From: Fasciolopsis buskii
Taxonomy: Eukaryota > Platyhelminthes > Trematoda > Plagiorchiida > Fasciolidae
Assembly (NCBI GenBank): GCA_008360955.1
Contig: LUCM01001928.1
Location: forward strand, 1 to 64,000
Reading direction: 5' to 3'
DNA length: 64,000 bases
Below are positions 24,513 to 36,539 of this stretch, in pieces. The position numbers and the translations under genes were made by a program. The notes below the pieces were generated by a model, which saw nothing but the letters and a program-made list of their open reading frames with translations, did no database searches and had not been told where the DNA came from. Each line of letters starts with the position of its first letter. Position 1 is the first letter of the stretch.

Positions 24513-25600
24513 CGCGTTTCGAGTAAATGGTGAAGAGTGAATAGCAGGTCTGCCCAAACTCAATCTGGACGAAATCCGGCCTGCTGTTCACGGACTTTAC
24601 CTTCACGAACCGGTGTCAAACGGCACAGCATTACCGAACCGAAGAGCTTTGAAAGAATTGGGATCAAACTAATGCCACGATGACTGCTGCAGTGACTCCA
24701 TGTGTCCTTCCTGAAAATGGGTACAATCACTGACTCACCCAACGATAAGGATCGGAACAAATGATTCAACGCAAATTTTGCGGCGGCTTTCTTTTTTCTT
24801 GCTCGATAAGCAGATTGGGTTCAGCGTGCAATTGAGCAGGATACCGATACACCTAATTTTCTATCTTGTACATGAAAAAAATCATTGCTTACCACTACAA
24901 TGTTTGATCTTCCGAACAAGGGTGACGAGGTTATCGTAAAACTCGTCTTTCTCCATGTTAGTGCTGCAGTCTGTTGGAGCGTATGCCGAGCTGACAAATA
25001 AACTACGCTTAACAATACTATCATTTCGGACGCCGACTGATCCCTGCAGTCTCATGGCATACAAGCGACTGTTGACTACGATCCAGTCTAGAAGGGCTGC
25101 TTCAGCCTTCTCACTCAAGACTATTGCTACACCGCGTTGACCCACAGCTTGAGCTGCTTCGTCTTCTGAATTGTGCAGGAAATATCTTTACGAGACGTTT
25201 GGTACAGTTAGTTGAATTACCCTACTCTATTCCAATCCTGAATTCGTGTTTCATTCACGCAGCAGACATCAATCGAAAGTGAGTCCACTGTCAGAGTCAA
25301 ACACGCCTGTTGGCCAGCCTGCATTAAAGTGCGCACATTGAAGGAACCCAGATGCAGAGGCTGACGAGGCTTGAGAAAATGTGAGCTGACGGACTGAAAG
25401 CCACCTACTACACTACTTGACAACGAACCGTTGCGAATATCGGGCGTTGGGACACTATTGGTAGGCAGAAGGGGCAAAGAGATTGGGTTGGAGACAGAAG
25501 AGACAGGTTGAATAAAGGAGAGGGGACTTTGAGCGCTAGCATGCTTGTCACTACCCATCCCGCTCAATGCAATGGGCAGCGCGGTCCTGATTATCCTGTG
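23391..25600 (-). mobile_element. RTE retrotransposon with endonuclease, dead copy (right inverted arm)
   Basis: On the minus strand, a Ser/Pro-rich leader (25567-25350) leads to the APE-type endonuclease: LHLGSFNVRTLMQAGQQACL, SIDVCCVNETRIQD (catalytic Glu in NETR), frameshift, GVAIVLSEKAEAALLDWIVV, SLFVSSAYAPTDCS and KDEFYDNLVTLVRKIK. The rest of the endonuclease and the linker are deleted near 24780. RT resumes with SVIVPIFRKDTWSHCSSHRG and runs to the 3' UTR. From 24736 to 23391 it is nearly identical to 14439-15786, including the deletion of the YADD box and the C-terminal deletion. It lacks the GAT tail. Confidence 0.85.
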
Positions 25601-28449
25601 CGACGACTAATGCAATATGGAATTTTTTGTGGATTACGTAACCCGGTTCTTTGAACGCAACGGTTATTAGCATGGACTGCGCGTTTGCCCTCGGGATGAA
25701 ATATTTTGGTTTTTGTACTAAATTTCGCCGCTGTATGCACGTTCGCTGCGATTTATAACTGAATGGTACATAATTCTCAGATTGATTTACGCAAGCAGTT
25801 AAAGAAATTTATAAGAAATTTTAGCAACCCGCAATATTGGCCTTTTTTCTTCACTATTTAATTGCATAATGAACACGGTGTTTTGAATACCAATGATTTC
25901 GCCATTAGCATGAACTCCAATGGTTTTGTCAAGCTGTGCTTCCCACGAAGCAGTCAGCCAGGATGGCCCCGAGGCATTATTTATGGCAGTCATCCTGTGA
26001 CTTTGAATCGGACAATGGATAATGAGGAATGCGTGGCGATAGCTGCTGTCTTCGACAAATTAAATCTTCTTCGAGAAAACAATTTACAATCCATCTGAAG
26101 AGACCAGATAAAGATGGCTGGACAGCAAGAATAATGGTCGCTTTGAATTCTGGATTCGAACCCCGCGGAAACAGTAGAAGCTACTTGAAGGGAATGTACT
26201 AGTGGGGTGCTACCGACTCCTCAAGTCAAAGTAAGTTCTGACAATAGATTGGGACGGATTAATTGTGACCGCCGTTTACCGATTGGCTGGAAGCGTGTCA
26301 AGAAAGTCAGGGCTGTTGCCACTCCCCTTGAACTAAGCATCAGTGATACATAGAACATTAGGTTGTTCACGTGACCCTGGTAGTCGTTTTTTCCTCTCCC
26401 GATTATTCTCTCATACAGTAAAACAAGCGGAAGTATTTTTAATTAACACATTATTTAAGCACTCTGAATGAGAGCGAGAGAGAGACAACATCATTCTTCT
26501 TATCGGTAACAGGTCGAAACAGCTAGATTGGAAATTTGGAATGATTCTTTCACTCGATCGTGATCAACAAGTGTGTGCAGTATGAGTCGCGCCAACCGAT
26601 ATTCAAGTCCATAACACCACAGCTGGCCTACGTTGATTGTGAAAAGAAAAACAATTACCAAGCCACCTAAGTGCAGCGTACGTACAGAGCCTGTGATGAC
26701 ATTTTTGCCAGGGGTGTTCTCATTTAATCCGTGCTACTTATATAAACCACTCTAACCAAAGTAGTTGCTCCCCCTTATTTCGTCAGCCGAGTGACGGCAT
26801 CACCTTCGACGGTTCAGATTTGTCCTGAATAGCACTGGTCCCGACGGAATTTGGTTCCCCTTCCTTGCTTTCAGTTGTTCCTCTGAGACCACAACTTGTT
26901 TAAATGATCAGTATTGGTATCATGCGATCGAGGTAACGAAAGGGGTAGTAAATATTACACTGCTGATCGCCAAACCCAGACGGTACTGATCGATCGGAAC
27001 GGTCTGCTGTAGCTAGACCGTCAGAATTATCCTACATTTTCTCCATGGGATACACACAATAGAAGTGCTCAGGCCACACCCATGGTTAATTTACTATTAT
27101 TTTCCATGTTTCTCTAACCCTGAGCCCAAGGTACTATGGCAACCCAGATGTGAGCCAGATGTAGGAGGGGGGCGATAAAATGGGACTACGGACGGGAGTA
27201 ATGTTGCGAATTAATGATCAATTAGTTATTCTTTGTATTAACCTTGTCACCCAACTGGACTTGTATACTTACAGTCTAACGAAATGGAAAACATAAGTAA
27301 TAAATCCATTGACAATCGTTTTCGATCTCATATCGATTTTCGCCAGTCAAGCATTTTAAGTCCTCCGGAAGTGCAATGCGTTACTATGTTGTGAGTAGGC
27401 CTGTTCTAAGTCAGAAAACTTAATTTCCATTGTCTAAAAGCCGAAATATTGTGATAGTTAAACAGTTTATTCGCTACAAAGTTTTCAATTCCCTTGCATG
27501 TGACTTAATCAAACTGCATCCGGATCATCTGTTACAAATGCACTAGGTGGCACTGTCCCAGTTTCTGGACATGCTTTCATGAATATCACAATAAAATCAT
27601 CGTGACCACTCGTCCGTCTTAGTATTTATAGTAATCACGAATTCAGCTGCCGCCCTATGTCTTACATTTTGCCTAACAGGTAAGTGGGAATTTATGAAAG
27701 ATCCTCAACAAATTTTACGCTACATTACGCTCCTAGACTGATATCAATCTCACAAATAAATAACAAACCTTTAACCATAAAGAAGTCATGGATAGCTGCG
27801 TAATCTTGCTGAAATGTGGCGTCTGGCTGGAGTTCCATGTTCTTGGTGAATGGATATATTGTTCCATTCTTTGAATAATTGAGTTGCAGGTTTGTAGATT
27901 CGTTAGCTTAAAGATCACTTGCATTTTTCCAAGTTCTGTCCATAATAACCTGAATTTCTCGCCACCAAAGTCAACCGCAAACCTACCGACATATAGGTAA
28001 GATTTTTTTCAACCTATTTCAAATGTATTCTTTTCACTAGACAGTTTCCTGACAAACTTCGAGTTCCGTCGCTTCTCGTAGGTTCAACTTCCGTTGTGGA
28101 GCAAAATGTGTATATGGTGATGTGCATTCTGTTTTGCTGGTTTCAAGGTCATTAACAATGAATTGTGTTGACTTTGGAGCCTCCGTGATGGAAATATTCG
28201 AGCCACGGGCTACACTGTACAATACTCTTATTCATGGTATTTTAACGTGCGAACAACCTCTAAAATGGCTTTCTGGGGTGAGTTTACGCGCAAGTCACTT
28301 GATACAGTCCGATACAGCTTCATGCTGGTCTGCGTAGATAGGCAACTAATGGGAACCGTGATAACAAGTGGTTGTTAAATCCAGACATCCCGCGAAGGCG
28401 ATTAGACGGGATCTATTTCACCAATTGGAATACTTCCGACTTCGTATAT
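25601..28449. other. no recognisable gene
   Basis: An open frame at 25862-26098 (+), with NGFVKLCFPRSSQPGWP and AAVFDKLNLLRENNL, might be coding but lacks clear splice sites and family motifs. GA-rich sequence lies near 26468-26487. Nothing else is recognised. Confidence 0.4.
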
Positions 28450-28497
28450 AAATCCGTGAGTACCATTCGATGAACGGAAGGCCTTTGACCCATTCAC

Positions 28498-29035
28498 GTG
28501 GTCCCAGTGAATTTCCAAGCTACGGAGCGTGCGAAGTTCCACTCTCTGGTCCGCGGCCACAATATGAAGTCTCATGAATTCATTCTAACGCTACAGTCAC
28601 AAAACTCCAAATGCAAATTTGGAGACCAACTGAAGGCCCAGGTACGCGACCAATTGATTGCCGATGTAAACCATCCCGACATTTAAAAGAAATTTCTGCT
28701 CAAGCAAAAACTAACGTTTGCCGAAGCTGGAGCGATTTGTGATCAATCAGATGATGTCTCCGATGTTTCGGCCGGACAATCTGTTTTTCATTTTCCAAGA
28801 ACCCAGTCCCTTCCATATAGGCTGGTCCAAAAGCCAGCTGCTAAGAAAAGGCCTGAACAAGAGACTAAACTAGTGAATCGCTGCCTCTAGTGCGGTGAAT
28901 TCTATTTGCGTTCGACGTGCCGCCTTCGAAATGCTGTTTGGCGTTCATGCGGAAAGGCTGGTCTTATTTGGAAGGTCTGCGAACAATCCAAGTGCAATGT
29001 AACACGTATGAATAGCGAAGCTGTGGAGGACTAAG
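28498..29035 (+). pseudogene. gag of CsRn1-like gypsy element
   Basis: The frame opens with NFQATERAKFHSLVRGHNMK and the conserved gag segment SKCKFGDQLKAQVRDQLIAD (to the stop at 28684). It continues in the same frame with LTFAEAGAICDQSDDVSDVS, then a Cys-rich box near 28880-29000: NRCL-stop-CGEFYLRSTCR, then WRSCGKAGLIWKVCE. The spacing of Cys, with a Ser-Thr-Cys where retroviral boxes have Gly-His-Cys, agrees with the unusual CHCC-type nucleic-acid-binding knuckle known from CsRn1 gag. Two stops disrupt it. Confidence 0.75.
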
Positions 29036-29112
29036 TCAGTTATATGCTGACACTGAAGTTGTCAGCCGACTCCAGCCACTTTCTTTACTAAATTATTGAG
29101 TTCTGGTGTGAG

Positions 29113-29412
29113 TCGAGACATGGGCTCTTTGTGGATACGGGAATTTACGAATCGATTATTCCCAAGAAAATCCTTGACATGATCCGGCCAAATGTTCCTA
29201 TCAAGCGTACTTCAGCGAGCATCCATGATGTCACCGGTCATCGTCTCACTTTCCTTGTTGATTCCATCATTTCTGCACAATTCCAACGTGAATTCATCTC
29301 CATCCGTTTCTTGGTCTCTGATGACAGTCCTTCCAACGCGCTGCGTGCGTTGGGTCACTTGGTTTCACTTCAGGCAACATCGAGCTGTATCCCAGGCCAG
29401 TCGACAATCTAA
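29113..29412 (+). pseudogene. retropepsin-like protease of gypsy element
   Basis: LFVDTGIYESIIPKKIL holds the aspartic protease active-site triad D-T-G near 29131. IHDVTGHRLTF and FISIRFLVSDDSPSNALRAL follow, with the last segment standing where an I-L-G-x-D-hydrophobic block is usual; here it reads ALRALGHL. The family has DTG-A/S; the Ile after Gly is unusual. The frame stays open to the stop at 29410. Confidence 0.75.
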
Positions 29413-29448
29413 AGACTGATTATACAGTGCTGCAATAGCTAAAGTAGC

Positions 29449-30200
29449 ATGGCAGTAGATCCGGTGATATTGGAAGTCGATGGTGATCCGGTGTTTCTAA
29501 AACGACGAGTACCCCCATATAGACAACATAAAGGTGTCTTGAAGGCGATAAATAAGATGGAGCAAGGGAGTATTATTTCCTGTGTCATTTCGTCAATCTG
29601 GGCCACTCTGATTGTGGTGGCGATGAAAAGTGATGGACAGCCACCTCGTACATGTGAAGACTACCGCCTAGCCCTCAACCCTTGGTTACACAGACGTGCT
29701 ACTACTACACATGGGGTCTGATGATTTCATGTAGTATCTACTCGGCAATCGACACTTCTCGAAAATCGATTTGGCGAATACATAACTGCAAATTCCACCG
29801 TTACCATAATCCAAGTTATTGACCACAATTACTACTCCGTTTGGGGGGTTATTCCAGTCGAACTTTCTGGCTTTCGTCTTCCACGTAACATCTGGCATAT
29901 TCCAAGCCGCCATCGACGAGGTGATTCAAGGGTTGGATGGAGTATTGGCATAACAAAATGATGTCATTATCATCGGTACCACCAGAGAACATGATTCACG
30001 ACTGAAGTACTTACTTAACCGGTTGATCCAGCGGAATGTATCCATTAAAGCGATGAAATGCAAGTTCGCTGTCTCCGAGCCAGAATTCCTTGGATTCAAA
30101 GTCAATACGATCGGTTATCAGCCGAATCTGGAACGCTCGAAACCAATGGTAGATGTGGAATCGCCGAGAGATCAATCCCACCTATGTTCAAGTTTGTGAT
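29449..30200 (+). pseudogene. reverse transcriptase of gypsy element, catalytic box lost
   Basis: VILEVDGDPVFLKRRVPPYR, KAINKMEQGSII, SSIWATLIVVAMKSDGQPPR, CEDYRLALNP and, after a frame change near 29710, FSKIDLANT (palm Asp), TITTPFGGLFQSNFLAF, SGIFQAAIDEVIQGLDGVLA, stop-QNDVIIIGTTREHDSR and FAVSEPEFLGFKVN. The Y-x-D-D box is reduced to stop-Q-N-D at about 29953, which alone would abolish activity. Confidence 0.8.
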
Positions 30201-31200
30201 GTTTGCAGTACTACAATCGATTCAGTTCCAATTTTGCAACAACAGCACAAGTACTGATTAACCTGTGCAAGGTTTTCCCCCACTCGTCGGTCCATCAACG
30301 CTCAACTGATGACCGATTGGAAACATTGCCAACAGACCAAGACTGGCCCCGTTTGTACCAAACAAATCTACGGTGCTGGTGACAAGTGCCTTCAAGGTGA
30401 AAACTGAAGTAGTGTTGGAATAAGAAGGAAACCCAGATGTCTGCATCTCTCGGTTACTAAGTGCAACAGAGACAGGAGATTCCCAAACACAGAAAGAAGC
30501 CCTGAGCGTTTTCTGATCGGTGCGCCGTCTTCACAGATAGTTGTTCTGCTTACGGTTCACGATAACCAATGCTCACCAAGCCCTTCGGTTCCTGTTTAAT
30601 CCGAACAAGTCCCTGACCAAGTCTAAGGCCGGAATGATTCAAAGACGAAGTATTGCTTCGGCGGCATAAAGTCACCACATTGTATATCGACCTGGAAAAA
30701 CAATCCCACTAGCCGACTTATTGTTCCGGTACTCAGATTTTTCTCAGGCGGAACAATATAACTTTATCACACCGCTGCACCGGTGTCGAGGGACGACTTA
30801 TGTAAGTTCACAAAACTTTGCTACTCTCCGATTGTGTCGGCAATGAAGAAGGGATGGCAACCATACGTGAAGCGTAAATATCCACGGTTTATCGCACCTC
30901 GGTAAGAGTTCACCATACAACCAGACGTCGTACTGTGTCTGGGGGGCCGAATGGTAGTCCTACCTCCTCTCTGCTAAGGACATTGTCTGTCTGACCGGAC
31001 AACAGACAATTAGGCAATACGACCATGGTCTCCAGAAAGCCAAAATATTCATTTTGACCCCTTTTCGAACTGATCGATCGGAATTCTCAAGATCAACGCT
31101 TCATGATACACGGTTTTCCGATCAGCTTACTCACTTTGGCAGCTATCGAGTCAAAGAATCACGCACAACGTCACAGTTCGTGAGCAAATTTGTATGAACT

Positions 31201-34057
31201 AATCATTCAAATGTGGGAAGATGTTGGAAATGATTTTTTGACGCGGAATAGGTAAAATAAAGCAATGCTTTTTAGTTAATTTACATAGTGACACAGAGAA
31301 CCAGCTAGGCTGCAGAAAGCGCGTGATCTGAGCGCGATGATGGAGTTCACAATTTGATTAAAATTTCAAAACACACAATGGGGTCCGAAGTCACCACAAC
31401 TTGGGCTGTCATCAATACGAAGCCTAACTAAGGATATATGAAGTGGGTAAGTATAAATTAGACAACAGATATTACCATCTAGTAAACTAATCAGACAAAG
31501 ATTTGATGTGGAATAAAATAACTGGTAAATTTTAGATTGCAGGTCTAAAGTGAAACAGGTGCTTCCAGTCGTTCTACAATGTTAACAAACAAGTAGTCGT
31601 TTTTTAACAGCTCCAGAGAAGTGGACTACCGCACATTTTCATTGACTGTTTTAACTTTAGTGGAAAGCGTCTATGGAACAGTTGCATGTATCCCACAGAT
31701 GTAATTCTCCACTCGTTTAGCCCATCTGGCACCCTTAGGCTTGTAGAAAGAAATGTTCCCTGTCCATTGCCGCTGTTGGCGCGTCATGTGTGTTGTCTGC
31801 CAACGTGCGTTCATCGCTCAACGTCCATTGACAGTATTCCGTGGCATGGTAATTACGCTGTGCACAACTTTTGCCGTGCTGCCTATCCATATTCGAAACT
31901 CTTCATATCTGACCTGTGTTCAGCACGCACGTGATCAGGTACATTCTGTCTTTCGGTGGTATAGGTCCATCATCGGCCGCGTGGGTGAAATTTAGTTAGT
32001 GTCTCTCTCGCGGGAAATTTGTCAGACGTATATCTCAATTTCTCAATCCATTTCCATTTTCTTTTTTGTGTCCATATTTGATTGTTCAGCCGGAAATGCT
32101 GCTCACGCTCTGGAAAACGGTCTCAAGGCCCTTTGTCTCAAAATAACCGCATTCTCAGTTGCTCGCGTCATAGCAAGCCCAGCGTGTCAAGTGCATGAAG
32201 GATGGTTCACGCAGAGCGGGAAAGGGTGTCTTATATCTCCATGGTAGGCTCGTACACCAGAACAGCTCTGCGGGCCTTATTCTCGCGAGCTAAGGGACAA
32301 GTTGTCGTGGTTGCTAGGACAATGGCAAAATGGAGTGGCCGAATCACCGATGCTCATCAAGTCGATGGCAGCGCCAACAATCAGAGTCGAGTAGGCCCCT
32401 TGCAGTGGAGCCCAAGCGAAGCACTTTTCATTTGCATCAGTCAGACTTTGGCTTCACGTGGCAATCACGATGTGCTTCTATGGTTTAACTGACAACCATA
32501 CTTGTCAAATGACTCGGTCAGTAAAACAAAATTTGTCAAACGAGAGAACAGTGAAAACGACTGTTTGGCTGTCCCTTAGTGTTTCAACAAGTACAGGTAC
32601 CCGATGGGCGAAAATCAATGGAGGGCTGAAAATATTTACCCTGGGGTGCATTTTAGGATATATTTGCTGGGTTTGCCACATCAGTCTGGTAGTCTTGTTT
32701 GGATAGAAAAGAAAACACTGTCAAGTGTTTAGTCCCTAGTTTTACTATCACCATTACAATTGTTACCAGTCTCTTGAACGACCCTAAACTGTAGGATCTC
32801 ATAGGCTATCCCGTTTGCAAGTTAATAGTTAACCACCCTTTTCAGCTACCCCAATAAGTTTTATATTCACCATGAAGTGGATGCTAAGCTTCGTTAGTGT
32901 CAGGAATGCAACCAAACGGATGATGTCTCAACACGACTTGTTAAGTGGTTTCGTGTTCACGATCACGATTTCACGTGCCATGCTACGTTCAAGACACTCA
33001 ATGCGCGTGATATCGAGTGGTTTGTTTACCCCTCATCGACCAAGGGTGGAAACTGGGCTCTTGACTAAGTTATCGTTGTCGTTATACAAACCAAATGTGC
33101 TCAGGTCAAGTTGAAAAAAAAAACATTCACAGGGAACCACTTTTTGGTTAGCTATTGTGCGAAACTTCGAGGTGTGCACTACACATCAATCTTGCATATA
33201 TAGATCGAGGCAATCGACCCAAATGTTCCCAATAAAATTGCTCCCAATAGAATTTTTCTCCCCGTTTTTTTGATCAAACATGAATGTTGTCTGCTGTCGG
33301 ATACAGGTGTATACGCTGAGAAATTTGGCCCACCGACAGAACAGCTTTGATTAGTTGGTTTGTCTTAAAACCGATTAGTCCGAATAGCTTGGGCCCGTTT
33401 GGTGGGTTCTGGTTGCTGATAGGTCGAAACAAGATGTGCCCAGTCAGCAAACTGCATTTACCATAAAATTTGCATCAGTAATTGGATTTACTAAATAACC
33501 GAATGAATGCTGACTTACCTGAGACCTTTTCACGCATTTCTAAAACGAAACGGCGATACAAATAGAATATCTTTTTGTCGTAGTTTTTCGGCTCCCTAAC
33601 TGTGCAGATGCAGCAGATTGCCTGCTGAATGATGTATGAATCATCCGAGTAATTGATCGATAGCGCATTGATGGATTTTTAAGTCGAATCGCAAACAGAA
33701 CCGCTAGTCGTAATTACCGCAACTGCCTGTTACAATCACAGAGAGAGAGAAAGAATCGAATGACTGGCAGCCTCTGCAAACATTGCACCAAAGCACTCTA
33801 AGATTAAGCCAATCACTAACATCTACCTAATGAATTCTGAAACAGTAAATAGAATCACATAAGGCTTTAGCTGCACGAATGAGGAGTCATGCGAATTTTG
33901 CGACTGTTCTCACCAGAATCATGTTCATATGACCGGAGTATGAGTGGACCGAGAAGCCATTTCGGGGATCACAACTGTGATAGGTAGTTGTTCTTTGTGG
34001 GTTAGGCACTGCCAACTTACTGAACGATGGAGCTTGGAACGCAAGGTGGTATATTTA
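31201..34057. other. no recognisable gene
   Basis: Open frames at 31.69-32.7 kb have no known motifs. A stretch near 32300-32335 (GTCGTGGTTGCTAGGACA) resembles 41068-41110 on the same strand, suggesting an old dispersed repeat. A short A tract (33114-33123) and an AGAG tract (33740-33752) are present. Confidence 0.4.
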
Positions 34058-34080
34058 TGTACATGAATAAACAGAATCCC

Positions 34081-34130
34081 GGAAGCATATGACCGGTTTC
34101 GCGGTTATTGCCGGGCATCAAGCATGGGTG
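34081..34130 (-). ncRNA. hammerhead-like ribozyme, left arm (degenerate)
   Basis: Minus strand: box 1 reads TTGATGC (34121-34115; consensus CTGATGA, two substitutions). Stem II is CGG/CCG closed by loop CAATAA (34110-34105). Box 2, GAAA, is intact at 34100-34097. Stem III is the self-complementary ACC/GGT (34097-34092), and the cleavable C is 34091. Stem I pairing is weak here. Activity is unlikely because the box 1 C and A are replaced. Confidence 0.55.
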
Positions 34131-34369
34131 TGCGATACTCCCGTGTCAATTCATCCACAAACTTAAACCCAAGAATCTTGTTTGCGCTTCCAGAGCCTTC
34201 ATTCTGTTAGTTGGTGGTGCCCAATCCACAAAGGGCAACTAATGATCACGGCTGGAATCCCAAAAATGGATTCCCGATCCATTCACATTCCCGTCATACA
34301 AACATGTGTTCGGCGAGAACTTACAATCAGGGTGTTCAAGTTTGTGTATGCATTGATACGGGAGTGCCG

Positions 34370-34421
34370 GGAAAGCATGTCTGATGAGCGGCAATAACAG
34401 CGACACCGGTCATATGCTTCC
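34370..34421 (+). ncRNA. hammerhead-like ribozyme, right arm (one core base off)
   Basis: Stem I strands AAGCATGT (34373-34380) and ATATGCTT (34412-34419) pair over all 8 positions, with one G-U. Box 1 CTGATGA is intact at 34381-34387. Stem II GCGG/CAGC has one mismatch and the loop CAATAA. Box 2 is GACA instead of GAAA at 34402-34405. Stem III is ACCGGT (34405-34410) with no room for a loop, and the predicted cleavage is after C 34411. The zero-loop stem III would need a partner molecule, as in dimeric hammerheads. The box 2 change should abolish cleavage. Confidence 0.65.
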
Positions 34422-34450
34422 GCGACTCTGTTTATTCATGTACTACTGAC

Positions 34451-34478
<28 letters not shown>
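34451..34478. repeat. (TA)n microsatellite
   Basis: About 14 TA units directly adjoin the foldback element; a (GACA)-like tract follows at 34481-34500. Confidence 0.95.
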
Positions 34479-34481
<3 letters not shown>

Positions 34482-34499
34482 CAGACAAACAGACAGACC

Positions 34500-36539
34500 A
34501 ACAGAGACAAACGTGTGACTAAGCGAGTGGCTGGAAAGGGACTAATCAAGTTGAAATGTGGATTCCTCCTAACGGCACTCGGTTCAAGTCGGGAATGGTC
34601 TGATTTCTATGACAAATAAAAGCCAGTAAGCAGCCACTCACACTTAAAGGCTACATCTGATTTCAGTGAATAGAAAAAAGAACAATTGGAAAAATATGAC
34701 TGAACAGACTTGAGGTGCGACAATTTTTGTAAACGAGAAAAGGATATTGGATATTTGAGCCCCGTAACGAAAGCGTTTCATACAGCGACATTCACATCCA
34801 CCTGAACTTCCACCGGGCAAAGTAATATCGATCAAGAGGAATAAATTTGTCCCAATGATTGGTCGCAGATACCATCGCCTTGAAATGGCACACACGTTGG
34901 TCCACGAGAATTTTTTGGTGGGGATCGAAGTGAAAAAAGGCAAAATGGTACATGAGTCTGAGAAGTAAAATCAAGGTTAGTCAGGAAACAGTTTATTGCC
35001 GTTTACCAATGGTACCGAAAAAATAAATTCCCACATGTTCTCAGTTGCTACTTGAAGATGATCCCGTTCCACTCCAAAGTATTGTTTAGGATGTCCCTGT
35101 TATTTTGAATTCCTGTCTCGTTTGTCCTATCGGTTAATTTAGGTGACAAAGCGGAGAGTAGCAGAACAGTGAGAACACCCGAGCAAAACGGGTAGACAGA
35201 TGCATTAACTTTGAACCCCGAGACTTGGAGCCGAGAGTCACATTCGATATCGCAACGAATGCATTACTGCATAGCAGACATGCATCTAAATTGTCCAGGC
35301 ACGCAAACATAAAAAGAACAATTTATGTTCACCAAGCGAAGAAAAAGCGGTTATTAGGTGCTTTAAAGTTGCTCATATATAACTAGGACATATTGATCAA
35401 ATCCAGATCAATCCAATAAACTGCTCACGCACGGAGTTTTCGCAGGTTATTATTCAGTACATCTGCATCGCTGATGAATACAAAAGAGTGTCCAATGATT
35501 GAGTGCACCTATCAATGTTGTATCATGAAACTCTCTAATCAGTCCGGCAGAACAGCCATAACTTCTAGTGCAGTTCACTTGGTAAAGTGGTGTATTGTTT
35601 TGCTGACGCCTGAAAATCGGGCAGTCAGAATCGTGGTGATCCATGGATGAGAAAAACGAGCACTCCTCGATTACCGTTGACTGACAGATGTTTCGCCAGT
35701 AGTGCTTTTGTCTAATACATAAATCAATAACTTATTAATAAACCCCAAACGTAAATTCCAGTTACTATGGTTATTTGGCTGTTTGTGATTAGAAATTAGG
35801 AGGCGTAGTAGAACCATTCTAGGAAGCACTGGTTATTCAGTCCGTGAGACCATTTCGGGTTCCCTTATTATTACAACGGACACAATTTATTAAACTTTCT
35901 CTGTACAGAACAGCTAAAATTATAGGAAGACTGGATCGGGCGTTTCGAATTGTGGTAGTGTCCGAAAAAATCGAAGAATGGGGATTAGACAACTCTTTCC
36001 CTAACTGATCGCTGACGACCACCGTTTCCATGTATAGTGATTTTTGCATTCCTCAGAACTTACTCATCGTATCTGTTCCGAAAAACAGAAAAGGAAGAGA
36101 AATCGGCACTATTTCTTCCCGAAAATCCTCAGGACACTTTATTTCTCGGCACCTATGGCCCGTTCCTGCAGATTCTAACAAAGAAAAACAAGTAGAGCGG
36201 ACACAATCAATCGTTTATTAGTCAAAATCAAATCGCTTATATTAGTTCTCTGATCGACTGTTCTGTTGGTCAGTTTGCCCCATCGCTACCTTCTGATGCT
36301 ACGTTTTCGCTCAGCTTATCGATTGACGCAATCACTGCAATGTTGATGTAGCTGTGTTGATTACTGACCAAGAGGTAATTGATGTCAAATCAGCATCCAC
36401 TACTGTGAAGATCCCAAGAATTTGTTATTCAGTAACATTATCCAAGTGACCGAAAGTGCCGAAAAAAACACTTCCTGACTTGCAGGTCAAACGTGAAATT
36501 TCAAAACTTCATTCTGATGCCACAAACTAGGTACATAAA
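34500..36539. other. no recognisable gene
   Basis: I found no exon, RNA gene or transposon domain. Confidence 0.45.

Larger units (their letters stand above)
28450..31200 (+). mobile_element. CsRn1-like Ty3/gypsy LTR retrotransposon, degraded
   Basis: Gag, protease and reverse transcriptase follow in the expected order in one main frame, broken by stops and shifts, with tail sequence after RT containing YRPGKTI-like (near 30680) and SGTQIFL/RRNNITLSHRC (near 30740) remnants of the region between RNase H and integrase. Past about 31000 similarity fades. No LTRs or primer-binding site were found on either side. Gag and pol wording fits the Kabuki/CsRn1 group first described in Clonorchis. The window shows another gag piece of the same family at 36.5 kb. 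Confidence 0.8.
34058..34446. mobile_element. foldback (long terminal inverted repeat) element with hammerhead motif in each arm
   Basis: Arms of about 110-115 nt at 34058-34170 and 34335-34446 are imperfect reverse complements. Shared blocks from the ends inward are GTACATGAATAAACAG, CGGAAGCATATGACCGGT, TTATTGCC, ACTCCCGT and ACACAAACTT-like sequence. A unique centre of about 165 nt separates them and encodes nothing recognisable. The element is flanked on the right by (TA)n and on the left by GTATATTTAT. Each arm has a hammerhead-like fold, on opposite strands. No protein motif ties it to a known family; hammerheads in pseudo-LTRs are known from Penelope-like elements, which also occur in this window. 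Confidence 0.7.
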
